64,000 nucleotides of DNA from Roseateles terrae (GCF_014192155.1 NZ_JACHXO010000007.1:62001-126000), one strand, 5' to 3'; shown: positions 1 through 8,696, counted from the first letter of the stretch. Notes: generated from the sequence alone by a model not told the origin. A program made the numbers and translations.

Positions 1-761
1 CTCCCGCGACTTCTGCGCCCCCTGCTTCGGCGGCCTCCACGGCTTCGGATGCTGCCGCTGCACCGGACGCTGCCCAGGCGCTGCCCACCGTGCAGACCAA
101 CCTGCAACGCGGCACCTTCATTCCCTACAAGCAGCTGAACCAGGTCCTGCTGGCCTTGAAGACGGGCGGCGAAGGCTTGTTTGTGAGTCGCCTGCGCCTT
201 CAGCCGAAGGAGAAGGGCCAGCCGCTGCCGCCCAACATCCGCCTGGTGCTGATGAATGACGAGCGGACCATCACCATTCCGGTGGCCGCTGACGGTCGGT
301 TTGAGCTGCCGACCTTTCCGCTGGACGAGGCCAAGGACATGGAACTGGGCAGCAATCTGCCCAAGGACGCCACCGGTATCCAGCTGCGCATCGACCTGAC
401 CACACCGCCGGACCAGCTGGACATGGCCACCGTGCGGCGGGTGGTGAAGGTGGGGCAGCGACTGCGTGACGAGCTGCTGCCCTGGTATGTGCGCTGGCTG
501 GTGCCGCAGATCGACGGCGTGACGGTCTGCAGCGCACGGCCGGACTGGCAACTGGGCTGGCCCGAGAACGGCCAGAACTGGGTGCTGCCGCTGACGGCGG
601 ACGCATCGGTGCGGGAGCCGGAGACCGAGAAGGGCCAGACCTCGCGCCCCTGTGCGGTGCTGACCGGTCAGGAGCAGTTCCCGGACAACGCGCGGCTGCT
701 GGCACCCGCGGCCGATCAGCCCAAGCTGTATATCCGGCTGCGCCAGACCAAACCGTCCTGA
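1..761 (+). CDS. Hypothetical protein, 5'-truncated by the window edge
   Basis: The frame is open from base 3 to the stop at 759-761, so the start lies outside the window. The first 30 visible codons encode an Ala/Pro/Ser/Thr-rich stretch that looks like a flexible linker. It leads into about 220 residues of mixed, probably globular sequence with no long hydrophobic segment. A GTG at position 90 is an internal Val codon rather than a convincing start. A Pro/Ala linker followed by a compact domain would suit a periplasmic or envelope protein, but the signal region is not visible. I do not recognise the family. The next gene is on the opposite strand and convergent, so its operon partners lie upstream of the window. 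Confidence 0.7.
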   Translation, partial: PATSAPPASAASTASDAAAAPDAAQALPTVQTNLQRGTFIPYKQLNQVLLALKTGGEGLFVSRLRLQPKEKGQPLPPNIRLVLMNDERTITIPVAADGRFELPTFPLDEAKDMELGSNLPKDATGIQLRIDLTTPPDQLDMATVRRVVKVGQRLRDELLPWYVRWLVPQIDGVTVCSARPDWQLGWPENGQNWVLPLTADASVREPETEKGQTSRPCAVLTGQEQFPDNARLLAPAADQPKLYIRLRQTKPS

Positions 762-818
762 GGCGCGGCCCGGGTCGGCGGTGGTGGCGGTGGTGGCGCT
801 AGTGACAGCGATGACCGC

Positions 819-1136
819 TCAATGCATGACCTTGAGCGTCACCACGCCCGCCACGATCAGGCCGACACCGAGGAATCGCCCCAGCGTCGCCGGATCTCCA
901 TAGGCCAGCACCCCCACGGCGAAGGCCCCTGCGGCGCCGATACCGGTCCACACGGCATAGGCCGTGCCCATCGGAATGGTGCGCTGCGCCATGTAGAGCA
1001 TGAAGCCGCTGCCGCCCATGAACGCAGCGGCCATCAGGAATCCCAGGACGCGGTATTGCTGCGTCTGAGCGAGTTTGAGGCCCACGGGCCAGCCGATCTC
1101 GAGCAGGCCGGCGATGAACAGATAGATCCAGCTCAT
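819..1136 (-). CDS. sugE: SMR-family small exporter, SugE/Gdx type
   Basis: A 105-residue inner-membrane protein with four hydrophobic helices, the usual length for small multidrug resistance proteins. The N-terminus MSWIYLFIAGLLEIGW carries the essential membrane glutamate (E13), and the GLK that follows fits the SugE/Gdx branch rather than EmrE. Family knowledge: Gdx proteins are dual-topology dimers that export guanidinium in exchange for protons. The start was placed at the Met aligning with other SugE proteins; the frame could extend 10 codons upstream. Many Gdx genes follow a guanidine riboswitch, but I could not recognise one in the short upstream region. A substrate other than guanidinium, such as a quaternary ammonium compound, is possible. 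Confidence 0.85.
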   Translation of the reverse strand: MSWIYLFIAGLLEIGWPVGLKLAQTQQYRVLGFLMAAAFMGGSGFMLYMAQRTIPMGTAYAVWTGIGAAGAFAVGVLAYGDPATLGRFLGVGLIVAGVVTLKVMH

Positions 1137-1220
1137 GATGAAAGTGCGTACAGGAAAACCCTGCATGCTACTGCCGCCGCTGAGTGTGGACGGGGTGGCG
1201 CCGGTGGACCCTGGAGCGTC

Positions 1221-1637
1221 TCAGCCCTGCAAGGCCTCGATGATCACGCGCAGCCGCTCCTGCACCGCCGGCGGCAGGTCCACAAACCGGCAGCCGATGT
1301 AGACCTGCTCGCCGGCCAGGAAGGACTTGAAACTGCGCCGCGCCCGCACCTCCAGCGCCACCGTCACCACGCCAAAGTCGCCCAGGCGCAGATGCACCTG
1401 CGGCAGGCGCCGACCCATGAGCAGCCCGCCCGACTCGGTCTTGCTGGCGCGCAGCGCCACACCCCCCAGTGACAGGTCCTCCAGGCTCAGGCTCAGCGAA
1501 CGTCCCAGCACCACCAGATCGGCATGGAACGCCGGCCCCAGCGGCATGGCCTGCCGCGGCGAACGGCGCCGATCCAGCGGCTCATCCAGAGCGGACGAAT
1601 CATCGGAAGGGTCAAGCGGAAACGGTTTGGAATCCAT
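1221..1637 (-). CDS. PilZ domain protein, putative c-di-GMP receptor
   Basis: A small soluble protein of about 138 residues. It has the two PilZ signatures: an Arg-rich RRRSPRQ near residue 23 (the RxxxR c-di-GMP grip) and a D-L-S-L-G-G motif about 35 residues later (the D/N-x-S-x-x-G element). The rest alternates beta-like stretches and ends in a short helix, as in single-domain PilZ proteins. PilZ domains bind cyclic di-GMP and control motility, polysaccharide synthesis or pili; the partner here cannot be told. The start is the Met at 1637; 15 further codons are open upstream from an alternative start but look unconserved. No c-di-GMP enzyme is adjacent. Confidence 0.8.
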   Translation of the reverse strand: MDSKPFPLDPSDDSSALDEPLDRRRSPRQAMPLGPAFHADLVVLGRSLSLSLEDLSLGGVALRASKTESGGLLMGRRLPQVHLRLGDFGVVTVALEVRARRSFKSFLAGEQVYIGCRFVDLPPAVQERLRVIIEALQG

Positions 1638-1696
1638 GGCGGGCAGGCGATGCAGACAAGCCCCGACGGCGGAGCCTTCCACGAGTGTAGCCAGCC

Positions 1697-3478
1697 TCAG
1701 CCGGACACCGATGCGCCGGGGCGACCCTGCGCACGCTCCAGCTCCAGCTGCTTCAGCACCCGCCGCTGCACTTTGCCGGTGGTGGTCATCGGCAGGCTGT
1801 CGATGAATTCGATGTCCTTGGGATATTCATAGGGCGCCAGACGCCCTTTGACGAAGGCCTGCAGCTCGGTCACCAGTTGCGCCGACCCCTGATGGCCAGG
1901 CGACAGCACCACAAAGGCCTTCACCATGCTGCCCCGGTCCGCATCCGGCTTCGGCACCACCGCCGCATTGGCCACCGCCGCATGCCTGACCAGGCAGTTC
2001 TCGATCTCGCCCGGCCCGATGCGATAGCCGGCCACCTTGAACTTATCGTCCGACCGGCCCTCATACCAAAGGTAGCCCTGGGCATCCATGCGCGCCAGGT
2101 CGCCGGTGCGGCACCAGCTGTTCTCCACGTCGCCGGTGAACTTGGCGCGGGTGGCGGCGTCATTGTTCCAGTAGCCGAGGAAGAACACCGGGTCGGGCGT
2201 GCCATGCACATCCCGCCGGTGGACCGCGATCTCGCCAATGGTGCCGGGCGGGCAGACCTCCCCGTCCTCATTGATCACCGCCACGCGATGCCCCGGATAC
2301 GCCCGCCCCATGCTGCCCGGCCGGGCCGGCCACAGACGCGCGCAGTTGCCCACCACATAGTTGATCTCGGTCTGCCCGAACATCTCGTTGACGGTCAGGC
2401 CCAGTTCGTCCTGCACCCAGTGGAACACCGCATCGCCCACGGCTTCCCCGGCGCTCATGATGGCCTGCAGGTGCAGGTCGTAATGCTTGCGGGGATGCGG
2501 ACAGGCTTTCATGATCGCCTTGAGCGCGGTCGGGAAGAGGAAGGTGTGGCTCACGCGATATCGCTGCATCAGCTCCAGCGCCCGCTCGGGGGTGAAGCGT
2601 CCCTGATACGCCACGATCGGACGGCCAAAGTACAGCGTCGGTAGCAGGGCATCCATCAGCCCGCCGGTCCAGGCCCAGTCCGCCGGACTCCAGAACACCG
2701 CTTCGCTCGCCACCGACGGATCACGGGGATCAAAGCCGAACCAGTTCTGGCTGGCAACAAAGCCGGTCAGGTTGCCCATCAGCGCCCGCTGCGGAATCAG
2801 CGCGCCCTTGGGCGCACCGGTGGTGCCGCTGGTGTAGATGAGGATGGCGGGATCGTCCGCGGCATGCAGGCGCGGCTGAAAGCGCGCGTCTTCCGCCTGC
2901 AGCGCCGCCATCCAGTCGCTCTCGCCTTCCTGCAGCGCGGCACCGCCAACGACCAGCACATGCGACAAGGCGGTGCACTCGGCCCGCACCTCGCGCAGCG
3001 TGGGCAGCGCACCGGCTTCCACAATGGCCAGACACGCACCGCTGTCCTGCAACCGATAGGCCATCGCCTCCGGACCGAAGAGCATCGACAGCGGCATGGC
3101 CACCGCGCCCAGCTGGTTCAGCGCAATGTGGGCGACCGCGGTTTCGAAGCGCTGCGGCATGACCAGGGCCACACGGTCGCCGACTTTGACGCCGAGGCGC
3201 TGCAAGGCATTGGAGAGTCGATGCGCAGCGCGCTGCAACTGCGCGTAGCTGTAGTGGGCGCGGCAGCCGGTGTCACTGTCCGAGAGGATGGCGGTCGCCT
3301 CCGGCGTCTCCCGCGCCCAGCGACCGCAGCACAGCTCCGCCAGGCTGATCTGATCCGGCAGCTGCCACTGGAAGCGGGCATGCATGTGGGGGTAGAGGTC
3401 GCCCTCGACGGGCGCAGCGGACGAGGCGGCAGCGTCGGGAGCATCGGAGCGGTGACGGGCGGGACGCCTCGCGGTCAT
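1697..3478 (-). CDS. AMP-dependent acyl-CoA synthetase (acetyl/medium-chain type)
   Basis: A 593-residue adenylate-forming enzyme that would activate a carboxylic acid to its CoA thioester using ATP. Visible motifs are the P-loop-like YTSGTTGAPKG (A3), the mid-protein MFGQTE (A5), the CRTGDLARMDAQGY region with its ribose-binding Asp (A7), the hinge/A8 sequence SDDKFKVAGYRIGPGEIE, and the C-terminal TTTGKVQRR with the catalytic A10 lysine. The overall pattern resembles acetyl-CoA synthetase and ACSM-like medium-chain synthetases rather than long-chain FadD. The ATG at 3478 follows a good AGGGAG ribosome-binding site; an upstream in-frame start is less likely. No acyl-CoA dehydrogenase or other beta-oxidation gene is adjacent, so the substrate is open. 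Confidence 0.85.
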   Translation of the reverse strand: MTARRPARHRSDAPDAAASSAAPVEGDLYPHMHARFQWQLPDQISLAELCCGRWARETPEATAILSDSDTGCRAHYSYAQLQRAAHRLSNALQRLGVKVGDRVALVMPQRFETAVAHIALNQLGAVAMPLSMLFGPEAMAYRLQDSGACLAIVEAGALPTLREVRAECTALSHVLVVGGAALQEGESDWMAALQAEDARFQPRLHAADDPAILIYTSGTTGAPKGALIPQRALMGNLTGFVASQNWFGFDPRDPSVASEAVFWSPADWAWTGGLMDALLPTLYFGRPIVAYQGRFTPERALELMQRYRVSHTFLFPTALKAIMKACPHPRKHYDLHLQAIMSAGEAVGDAVFHWVQDELGLTVNEMFGQTEINYVVGNCARLWPARPGSMGRAYPGHRVAVINEDGEVCPPGTIGEIAVHRRDVHGTPDPVFFLGYWNNDAATRAKFTGDVENSWCRTGDLARMDAQGYLWYEGRSDDKFKVAGYRIGPGEIENCLVRHAAVANAAVVPKPDADRGSMVKAFVVLSPGHQGSAQLVTELQAFVKGRLAPYEYPKDIEFIDSLPMTTTGKVQRRVLKQLELERAQGRPGASVSG

Positions 3479-3610
3479 GGAGAGTCTCTCCCTGTCGAAC
3501 AAGAGCGAGGATGCTAGCCACGCCCGCCCGGCCGGTCTTCATGGAAAGCCCGTAGCACGTGGCTGGGGCGCGCCGCCGCATTGTGGTGCCGGGCGCCCGG
3601 CCACCCGGGT

Positions 3611-4099
3611 TCAAGGCGCGTAGCGATGCAAGGCTTCGCCGGAGAGCCGGCACAGCCGCCAGTCCGGCAGCAGCGAGGCGCCCATCTTTTCGTAGAAGCG
3701 GATGGCGTTGTCGTTCCAGTCCAGCACGCACCATTCAAAGCGGCCGTAGCCCCGCTCATTCGCGATGCCGGCCAGCAGGGTCAGCATCTGGCGGCCCAGC
3801 CCTGCGCCGCGATGGGCCGGCTTCACATACAGGTCTTCGAGATACAGCCCCGGCTTGGCCAGGAAGGTGGAGAAATTGATGAAGGTCAGCGCAAAGGCCA
3901 CGACTTCGCCGGAGGCATGCTCGGCGACCCAGGACTCGACCACCGGCTTGTCGCCAAAGAGGTGCGGCGCCAGGGTCTCCGGTGTGACGGACAGCAAATG
4001 GGTGAGGTTCTCGAACTCCGCCAGTTCAGTGATCAGGCCGACGAGGGCCGGGACGTCGTCCGGACGGGCGGGGCGAAGGGTGTAGGGGGAGGCGTTCAT
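3611..4099 (-). CDS. GNAT family N-acetyltransferase, diamine acetyltransferase-like
   Basis: 162 residues covering one complete GNAT fold. The acetyl-CoA binding motif A is visible as LYVKPAHRGAGLGRQML (R/Q-x-x-G-x-G/A form). It is preceded by LYLEDLYV, and the C-terminal WNDNAIRFYEKMGA is the usual motif B. The EDLYV and WNDNAIRFYEKMGA strings closely resemble spermidine/spermine and thialysine acetyltransferases, so a polyamine or lysine-analogue substrate is a reasonable guess. It is divergently arranged with the hydrolase gene that follows. The length is normal and nothing is broken. Confidence 0.82.
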   Translation of the reverse strand: MNASPYTLRPARPDDVPALVGLITELAEFENLTHLLSVTPETLAPHLFGDKPVVESWVAEHASGEVVAFALTFINFSTFLAKPGLYLEDLYVKPAHRGAGLGRQMLTLLAGIANERGYGRFEWCVLDWNDNAIRFYEKMGASLLPDWRLCRLSGEALHRYAP

Positions 4100-4156
4100 G
4101 CCTGCATTGTCTCCATGGCGAAAGCGGCCCCGCCGCGCAGGGCCTAAAGTCCCGGC

Positions 4157-5266
4157 ATGAGCACCGACACCCGCACGACGCCGCCCTCATCGGGATCCTC
4201 ATCCGGCCCCGCATCCGGTCCCTCGTCCGCCTCCGCATCCGGTCCCTCGACGGGCCCCTCCGCCGCCTCTGCCCCGGCCTCGGCATCCGCCCCGGCCTCG
4301 GCATCCGCCGCCCCTGCCTCCGGCAAGCCCGAGGTGTATGGTGCCCGCCGCACGCACCGCAGCGAGTTCGTGACGCTGCGCGGGCTGCGCCACCACCTGC
4401 TGCACTGGGGCCCGCCGCCCTCGCCCTCCGACAGTCGCCCGCTGCTGGTGATGGTGCATGGCTGGATGGATGTCGGCGCATCCTTCCAGTTCATGGTGGA
4501 CGCGCTGCGCGAGGAACGGCCGATGGTGGCCATGGACTGGCGCGGTTTCGGCCTCACCGACAACACCCCGGCTGACGCCTACTGGTTCCCGGATTACCTG
4601 GGCGATCTCGACGCCCTGCTCGACCACCTCAGCCCGGACCGCCAGGTGGACCTGCTCGGCCACAGCATGGGTGGCAACGTGGTGATGAGTTATGCCGGCG
4701 TGCGGCCGGGGCGCATCCGCCGCCTGGTGAATCTGGAAGGTTTCGGCTTGCCGGAGACGATTCCGGAGATGGCCCCGGCGCGGCTGTCGGACTGGCTGGA
4801 CGAACTCAAGCTGCCGCAGAGCCTCAAGCGCTATGACTCGCTCGCCGGCGTGGCGCAGCGGCTGATGAAGACCAATCCGCGCGTCTCCGCGGACAAGGCC
4901 GCCTGGCTGGCGCAGCATTGGTCTCGCCAGGGTGAGGACGGACGCTGGCACATCCTGGGGGATGCGAATCACAAGCGGACCAATCCGGTCCTGTACCGCC
5001 GCGCCGAGGCGCTGGCCTGCTGGTCACGCATCGAGGCGCCGACGCTGTGGGTGGAGGGCAGCGAGACCGACATGACCCACTGGTGGGGCAACCGCTATCC
5101 GCGGGAAGACTTCGAATCGCGACTGTCGGTGGTGCCGCGTCTTGAGCGGGTGACGCTGCAGGGCGCCGGGCACATGCTGCATCACGACCAGCCGGAGGCG
5201 CTGGCTCAGGCGGTGGAAGCGTTCCTCGCCGCGCCTGACGCTTCCGACATGACCACCACCGCCTGA
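4157..5266 (+). CDS. Alpha/beta hydrolase with low-complexity N-terminus
   Basis: A 369-residue protein. After a 55-residue Ser/Ala/Pro/Gly-rich leader it has a typical alpha/beta hydrolase fold: oxyanion-loop MVHGWMD, nucleophile elbow LLGHSMGGNV, a probable acid in the VEGSETD strand region, and the catalytic histidine in GAGHMLHHDQPEAL. It probably hydrolyses an ester; the substrate is unknown. The leader is encoded by a degenerate tandem repeat and has no signal-peptide character. The ATG at 4157 lacks a clear ribosome-binding site, and an in-frame GTG at 4334, just before the conserved domain, is a possible true start. The last 61 bases overlap the convergent thioesterase gene. Confidence 0.82.
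   Translation: MSTDTRTTPPSSGSSSGPASGPSSASASGPSTGPSAASAPASASAPASASAAPASGKPEVYGARRTHRSEFVTLRGLRHHLLHWGPPPSPSDSRPLLVMVHGWMDVGASFQFMVDALREERPMVAMDWRGFGLTDNTPADAYWFPDYLGDLDALLDHLSPDRQVDLLGHSMGGNVVMSYAGVRPGRIRRLVNLEGFGLPETIPEMAPARLSDWLDELKLPQSLKRYDSLAGVAQRLMKTNPRVSADKAAWLAQHWSRQGEDGRWHILGDANHKRTNPVLYRRAEALACWSRIEAPTLWVEGSETDMTHWWGNRYPREDFESRLSVVPRLERVTLQGAGHMLHHDQPEALAQAVEAFLAAPDASDMTTTA
4211..4306. repeat. Short GC-rich tandem repeats coding Ser/Ala/Pro
   Basis: Two 18-bp copies of gccccggcctcggcatcc lie head to tail at 4271-4288 and 4289-4306. A 15-bp unit gcatccggtccctcg occurs at 4211-4225 and 4235-4249. Both sit in the 5' end of the hydrolase gene, so copy-number change by slippage would alter only the disordered N-terminus. 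Confidence 0.85.
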
Positions 5267-5835
5267 TAGACCGCCAGAAACTCCTGCGGCATCCGGCGCG
5301 GCCGGCCGGTGCTGATCTCGATACAGACCAGCTCCCAGCGTCCGCGCATCAAGGTCTGGCCATCGCTGGCCCGGCGCAACTGGAAGCTGCGCTGCATTGC
5401 GAGCTTTCCATCCCCTGCGGTGAGCCAGGTGCCGAGCAACAGCGGCTCGCCCAGGAATGACGGCAGCAGGTAGTCATAGACGCCCTGCCGGATGGCCATG
5501 GCCCGGTCCAGCCGGCGGTAGTCGTCCAGCGACAGGCCCAGATGCTCCGAATGCGACCAGGCGACCCGTTCGCACCACTGCACATAGACGGCGTTGTTGG
5601 TGTGATCCAGTCCGTCAATGTCGGCGGCCTGCGGTGAGACTGCCAGCACATGGGGTTGCGGGTAGTCCCAGCCGGACGGGTCAATGCCGGATTCACTCGC
5701 CGGGTCAGCCGCCCTGGCCGCTGCGTCCTGCGAATCCTGGGTCGCCACAGCGAGCGCCTCCGGGACCGCCGCGTCGTGCCCCTCCCGGGTCGCCCTGGCG
5801 TCTAAGGCTTTGTTCGACTTTTCATTCACCGACAT
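5206..5835 (-). CDS. Acyl-CoA thioesterase, hot-dog fold (4HBT/YbgC-like)
   Basis: About 209 residues. The conserved part begins near residue 60 and shows the hot-dog thioesterase signature DGLDHTNNAVYVQWCE, with the catalytic Asp/His/Asn cluster of the 4-hydroxybenzoyl-CoA thioesterase family. A central helix follows, then strands ending in GRWELVCIEISTGRPRRMP. The first 55 residues are polar and Ala/Asp-rich and probably disordered. The Met at 5835 has GGAG six bases upstream and is preferred over one four codons earlier. The gene is convergent with the alpha/beta hydrolase, and the 3' ends overlap by 61 bp. The likely reaction is hydrolysis of a short or aromatic acyl-CoA. Confidence 0.82.
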   Translation of the reverse strand: MSVNEKSNKALDARATREGHDAAVPEALAVATQDSQDAAARAADPASESGIDPSGWDYPQPHVLAVSPQAADIDGLDHTNNAVYVQWCERVAWSHSEHLGLSLDDYRRLDRAMAIRQGVYDYLLPSFLGEPLLLGTWLTAGDGKLAMQRSFQLRRASDGQTLMRGRWELVCIEISTGRPRRMPQEFLAVYQAVVVMSEASGAARNASTA

Positions 5836-6130
5836 TCCGAACTCCATTCACTTCCGAGCCGCGGCACCTCCGAAGTGCCGCCTGAGCGACGCGAGGCTGG
5901 TTGAGAGCCCCCGCGTGTTGCAGATGCAGCCCCATCGTGACCTCCTGACGCAGGTCGGTCCGCAAATTGGGCAGAATGCCGCCCCTTGATTCTCCTGCGG
6001 CAGCGGCTTGCGCGGCTGTCGCACGCGTGGCAGTGGGGCCGCGGTGCGGGCGCCCTGCGCGCCAGGCCATCGCCCTGCCGACTTGCCCACTGTCACGAAC
6101 CCCTTGTCTGTCTGGCTTTCGCATTCCGTC

Positions 6131-7021
6131 ATGAACATCACCGTCCTAGAAGAGCTCCGCATCTACATCGACCCGCTGACCGAGGACGAATACGCCGCCC
6201 TGGAACGCAGCATCCTCGCCGAGGGCTGCCGCGACGCCCTGGTGCTGTGGGGCGACATCCTGGTGGACGGCCACAACCGCTACAGCATCTGCAGCAAGCA
6301 TGGCCTGCCCTTCCAGACGGTGCAGAACACCCGCTTCAAGTCGATGGAAGACGTCCACCTGTGGATGATCGACCAGCATCTGGGTCGCCGCAGTGTGTCC
6401 GACTTCCAGCGCGGCGTGCTGGCGCTGCGCAAGAAGGAGATTCTGGAAGCCCGTCGTCTGGCGGTGCTGGACAAGCCGGCCGAGGCGCTGGCTGCCGCGC
6501 AAGCGCCGTGGGAGGGGGAAGGCACGCCAGCGGCCGTCGTGGAGGCCGAAGTGCCGGCGGCACCGCCGCTCAAGAGCCGTGAGGCCATTGCCAAGGCGGC
6601 GCGCATCAGTGCGGCGACGGTGAGCCAGATCGAGAAGATCCAGAAGGCGGCAGCGCCGGAGCTGGTGGCGGCGGTCAAGGCGGGTGAGGTGTCGATCAGC
6701 GCGGCTGCGGTGATCGCGGAGCTGTCGGCCGAAGAGCAGGCCGCTGCAGCAGCGGGCGGCAAGAAGGAATTGCGCCAGGCCGCCAAGCGGGTGCGGGAGG
6801 CCAAGGGCGGCAAGAAGTCCACCGGCGATGCGGTGGCCGATGTGGCGGTGGAAGTGCTGGGCGTGGCCACCAACGACGATGGCGAGCCGGAATCGGATCC
6901 GCGCATTGCGCTGCTGCGGGCGCAGGTCAGCGCCCTGCAGGACGAGAACACCCAGCTGCGGGCGCAAGTGTCGGATCTGCAGGCGCAACTGGCCGCTGCC
7001 AAACATGGCGCCACGTCCTGA
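6131..7021 (+). CDS. ParB/Spo0J-like N-terminal domain protein
   Basis: 296 residues. The N-terminal 100 residues resemble the ParB/Srx fold: an IYIDPLTEDEYAALERSI opening, then ILVDGHNRYSICSKHGLPF, where the GHNR is the nucleotide-binding motif. Next comes KSREAIAKAARISAATVSQI, which reads as a helix-turn-helix. Later parts are Ala/Lys-rich, and the last 40 residues form a leucine-zipper-like coiled coil (repeats of RAQVS.LQ). This order resembles proteins annotated as plasmid replication/partition related in Burkholderiales. No parA is adjacent, so chromosome partitioning is unlikely and a transcriptional role is possible. The start is the Met opening the conserved domain; no clear ribosome-binding site is seen. 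Confidence 0.7.
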   Translation: MNITVLEELRIYIDPLTEDEYAALERSILAEGCRDALVLWGDILVDGHNRYSICSKHGLPFQTVQNTRFKSMEDVHLWMIDQHLGRRSVSDFQRGVLALRKKEILEARRLAVLDKPAEALAAAQAPWEGEGTPAAVVEAEVPAAPPLKSREAIAKAARISAATVSQIEKIQKAAAPELVAAVKAGEVSISAAAVIAELSAEEQAAAAAGGKKELRQAAKRVREAKGGKKSTGDAVADVAVEVLGVATNDDGEPESDPRIALLRAQVSALQDENTQLRAQVSDLQAQLAAAKHGATS

Positions 7022-7048
7022 CCGCCTGGCGCCCCAGGCGCTCCTGTC

Positions 7049-7459
7049 TCAGAACTCCGACGGCGTCGCTTCGGGCGGCGCCGCCAGGACAGCGGCCTCA
7101 TGCCGGTTCATCGTGCGGGCATAGAGCCAGACGATCAGGCAATAGACCAGCAGCGCCCCCTGGGCGCCCACCCAGAAGCTGAACGGCCAGCCGAAGAAGT
7201 CGAAGCTGAGGTCGCGGGCAAACCAGGCCACGCCGAAGGTCACTCCGCCCCACACCAGCAGCAGCGACACCGTCAGCCCCACCACCACCCGGGTCGCTGG
7301 CCGCCGGGGGCGCAGAGCGCCCACACGACCCTCCTCCGTCTGTCGGAAGGCTGAATCGCCATCGCCGATGCGATCGGTCCCGCCGCGTGCCACCGGCCCC
7401 GACGAAGGCAGGCCATCGCCGCGGTCGCGGCGTTGGGGGACAGGGGGTGTCGGGTCCAT
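7049..7459 (-). CDS. DUF4212-type small subunit of a sodium/solute symporter (orphan)
   Basis: 136 residues. After about 55 polar residues there are two hydrophobic helices. Between and after them is the string LSFDFFGWPFSFWVGAQGAL, then YARTMNR, the hallmark of DUF4212 proteins. Family knowledge: these are normally encoded directly before an SSS-family (ActP-like) permease and act as its small subunit. Here the bases downstream on this strand belong to the opposing ParB-like gene, so the large subunit is not beside it. The N-terminal extension is longer than usual and the start lacks a good ribosome-binding site. Confidence 0.75.
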   Translation of the reverse strand: MDPTPPVPQRRDRGDGLPSSGPVARGGTDRIGDGDSAFRQTEEGRVGALRPRRPATRVVVGLTVSLLLVWGGVTFGVAWFARDLSFDFFGWPFSFWVGAQGALLVYCLIVWLYARTMNRHEAAVLAAPPEATPSEF

Positions 7460-7591
7460 CCCGACATCTTAGGGAGCCTGGGCGTGGCAGCATGAGAAAA
7501 TACCCGGCTACACCCGCTGCAGGGAGCATTTGTGCTTGCGCCTGCTGCGGGCCAGTTCTCCCCGGGGCCCGTCCCCACAGATCCAGAGATC

Positions 7592-8696
7592 ATGGACATC
7601 GAACACATCAATGCGATCGGCAACACCCTGACCGATCTGCAAGCGCGTACCGACGCGCTAAGGGGGTATCTTTGACTACGACCGCAAATCACTGCGGTTG
7701 AATGAGGTCAATGCCGCGTTGGAGAACCCCAACGTCTGGAATGAGCCCAAGCGCGCCCAGGAACTGGGCAAGGAAAAGCGCACCCTGGAGCAGGTGGTCG
7801 AAACGATCAACTACCTGACCAGCAACCTCGCGGACAACCTCGAACTCTTCGAGATGTCCAAGGAAGAGAACGACATCACCGGTCTGGAAACCATCCAGGC
7901 CGACGCTGCGCGTCTGACCGAGCGCGTGGAGGAACTGGAGTTCCGCCGCATGTTCAACAACCCGGCCGACCCCAGCAACTGCTTCATCGACATCCAGGCC
8001 GGCGCTGGCGGCACCGAGGCCTGCGACTGGGCCGGCATGCTGCTGCGCCAATACCTGAAGTATTGCGAGCGCAAGGGCTTCAAGGCGGAAGTCGAAGAGC
8101 AGACCGACGACGAAGTGGCAGGCATCAAGAGTGCCACCATCAAGGTCGAGGGTGAATACGCCTTCGGTCTGCTGCGCACCGAGTCCGGCGTGCACCGCCT
8201 GGTGCGCAAGAGCCCCTTCGACTCGTCGGGCGGCCGTCACACCAGCTTCGCTTCGCTGTTCGTCTATCCGGAAATCGATGACTCGATCGAGATCGACATC
8301 AACCCGGCCGATGTGCGGGTGGACACCTACCGCGCCAGCGGCGCCGGCGGCCAGCACATCAACAAGACCGACTCGGCCGTGCGCCTGACTCACCTGCCCA
8401 CCGGCATCGTGGTGCAATGCCAGGACAGCCGCAGCCAGCACAGCAACCGTGACGTCGCCTGGCGCCGTCTGCGCTCCCGCCTGTACGACCATGAGATGAA
8501 GAAACGTCTGGCCGAACAGCAGAAGCTGGAAGACAGCAAGACCGATGTGGGCTGGGGTCACCAGATCCGCAGCTATGTGCTGGACCAGAGCCGCATCAAG
8601 GACCTGCGCACCAACGTCGAAATCTCCAACACTCAGAAGGTGCTGGACGGCGACCTGGATGCGTTCATCACCGCTTCGCTCAAGCAGGGCGTCTAA
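7592..8696 (+). CDS. prfB: Peptide chain release factor 2 (programmed +1 frameshift)
   Basis: RF2 recognises UGA and UAA stop codons and triggers peptide release. The gene is read as 27 codons from the ATG at 7592. The ribosome then shifts +1 at CTT-TGA and continues from base 7674 to the stop at 8694-8696, giving about 367 residues. The anticodon-like SPF tripeptide (near residue 207) and the GGQ catalytic loop in [15 protein letters not shown] (near residue 252) are at the positions expected from E. coli RF2. The C-terminal [20 protein letters not shown] is typical. RF2 levels should be autoregulated through the shift. Start choice is fixed by the conserved short first frame. Confidence 0.97.
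7661..7676 (+). promoter_or_regulatory. RF2 programmed +1 frameshift site
   Basis: The canonical arrangement is complete: an internal Shine-Dalgarno AGGGGG at 7661-7666, the spacer TAT, then the slippery CTT (7670-7672) followed by the in-frame stop TGA and C (7673-7676). When RF2 is scarce the ribosome pauses at the poor-context TGA, slips one base forward and completes RF2. Confidence 0.97.

Noticed and set aside
1137..1220. Possible guanidine riboswitch before the SugE-like gene
   Set aside because: The bases upstream on the minus strand do not show the conserved ykkC-type core that I would recognise, and the gap before the PilZ gene is short.
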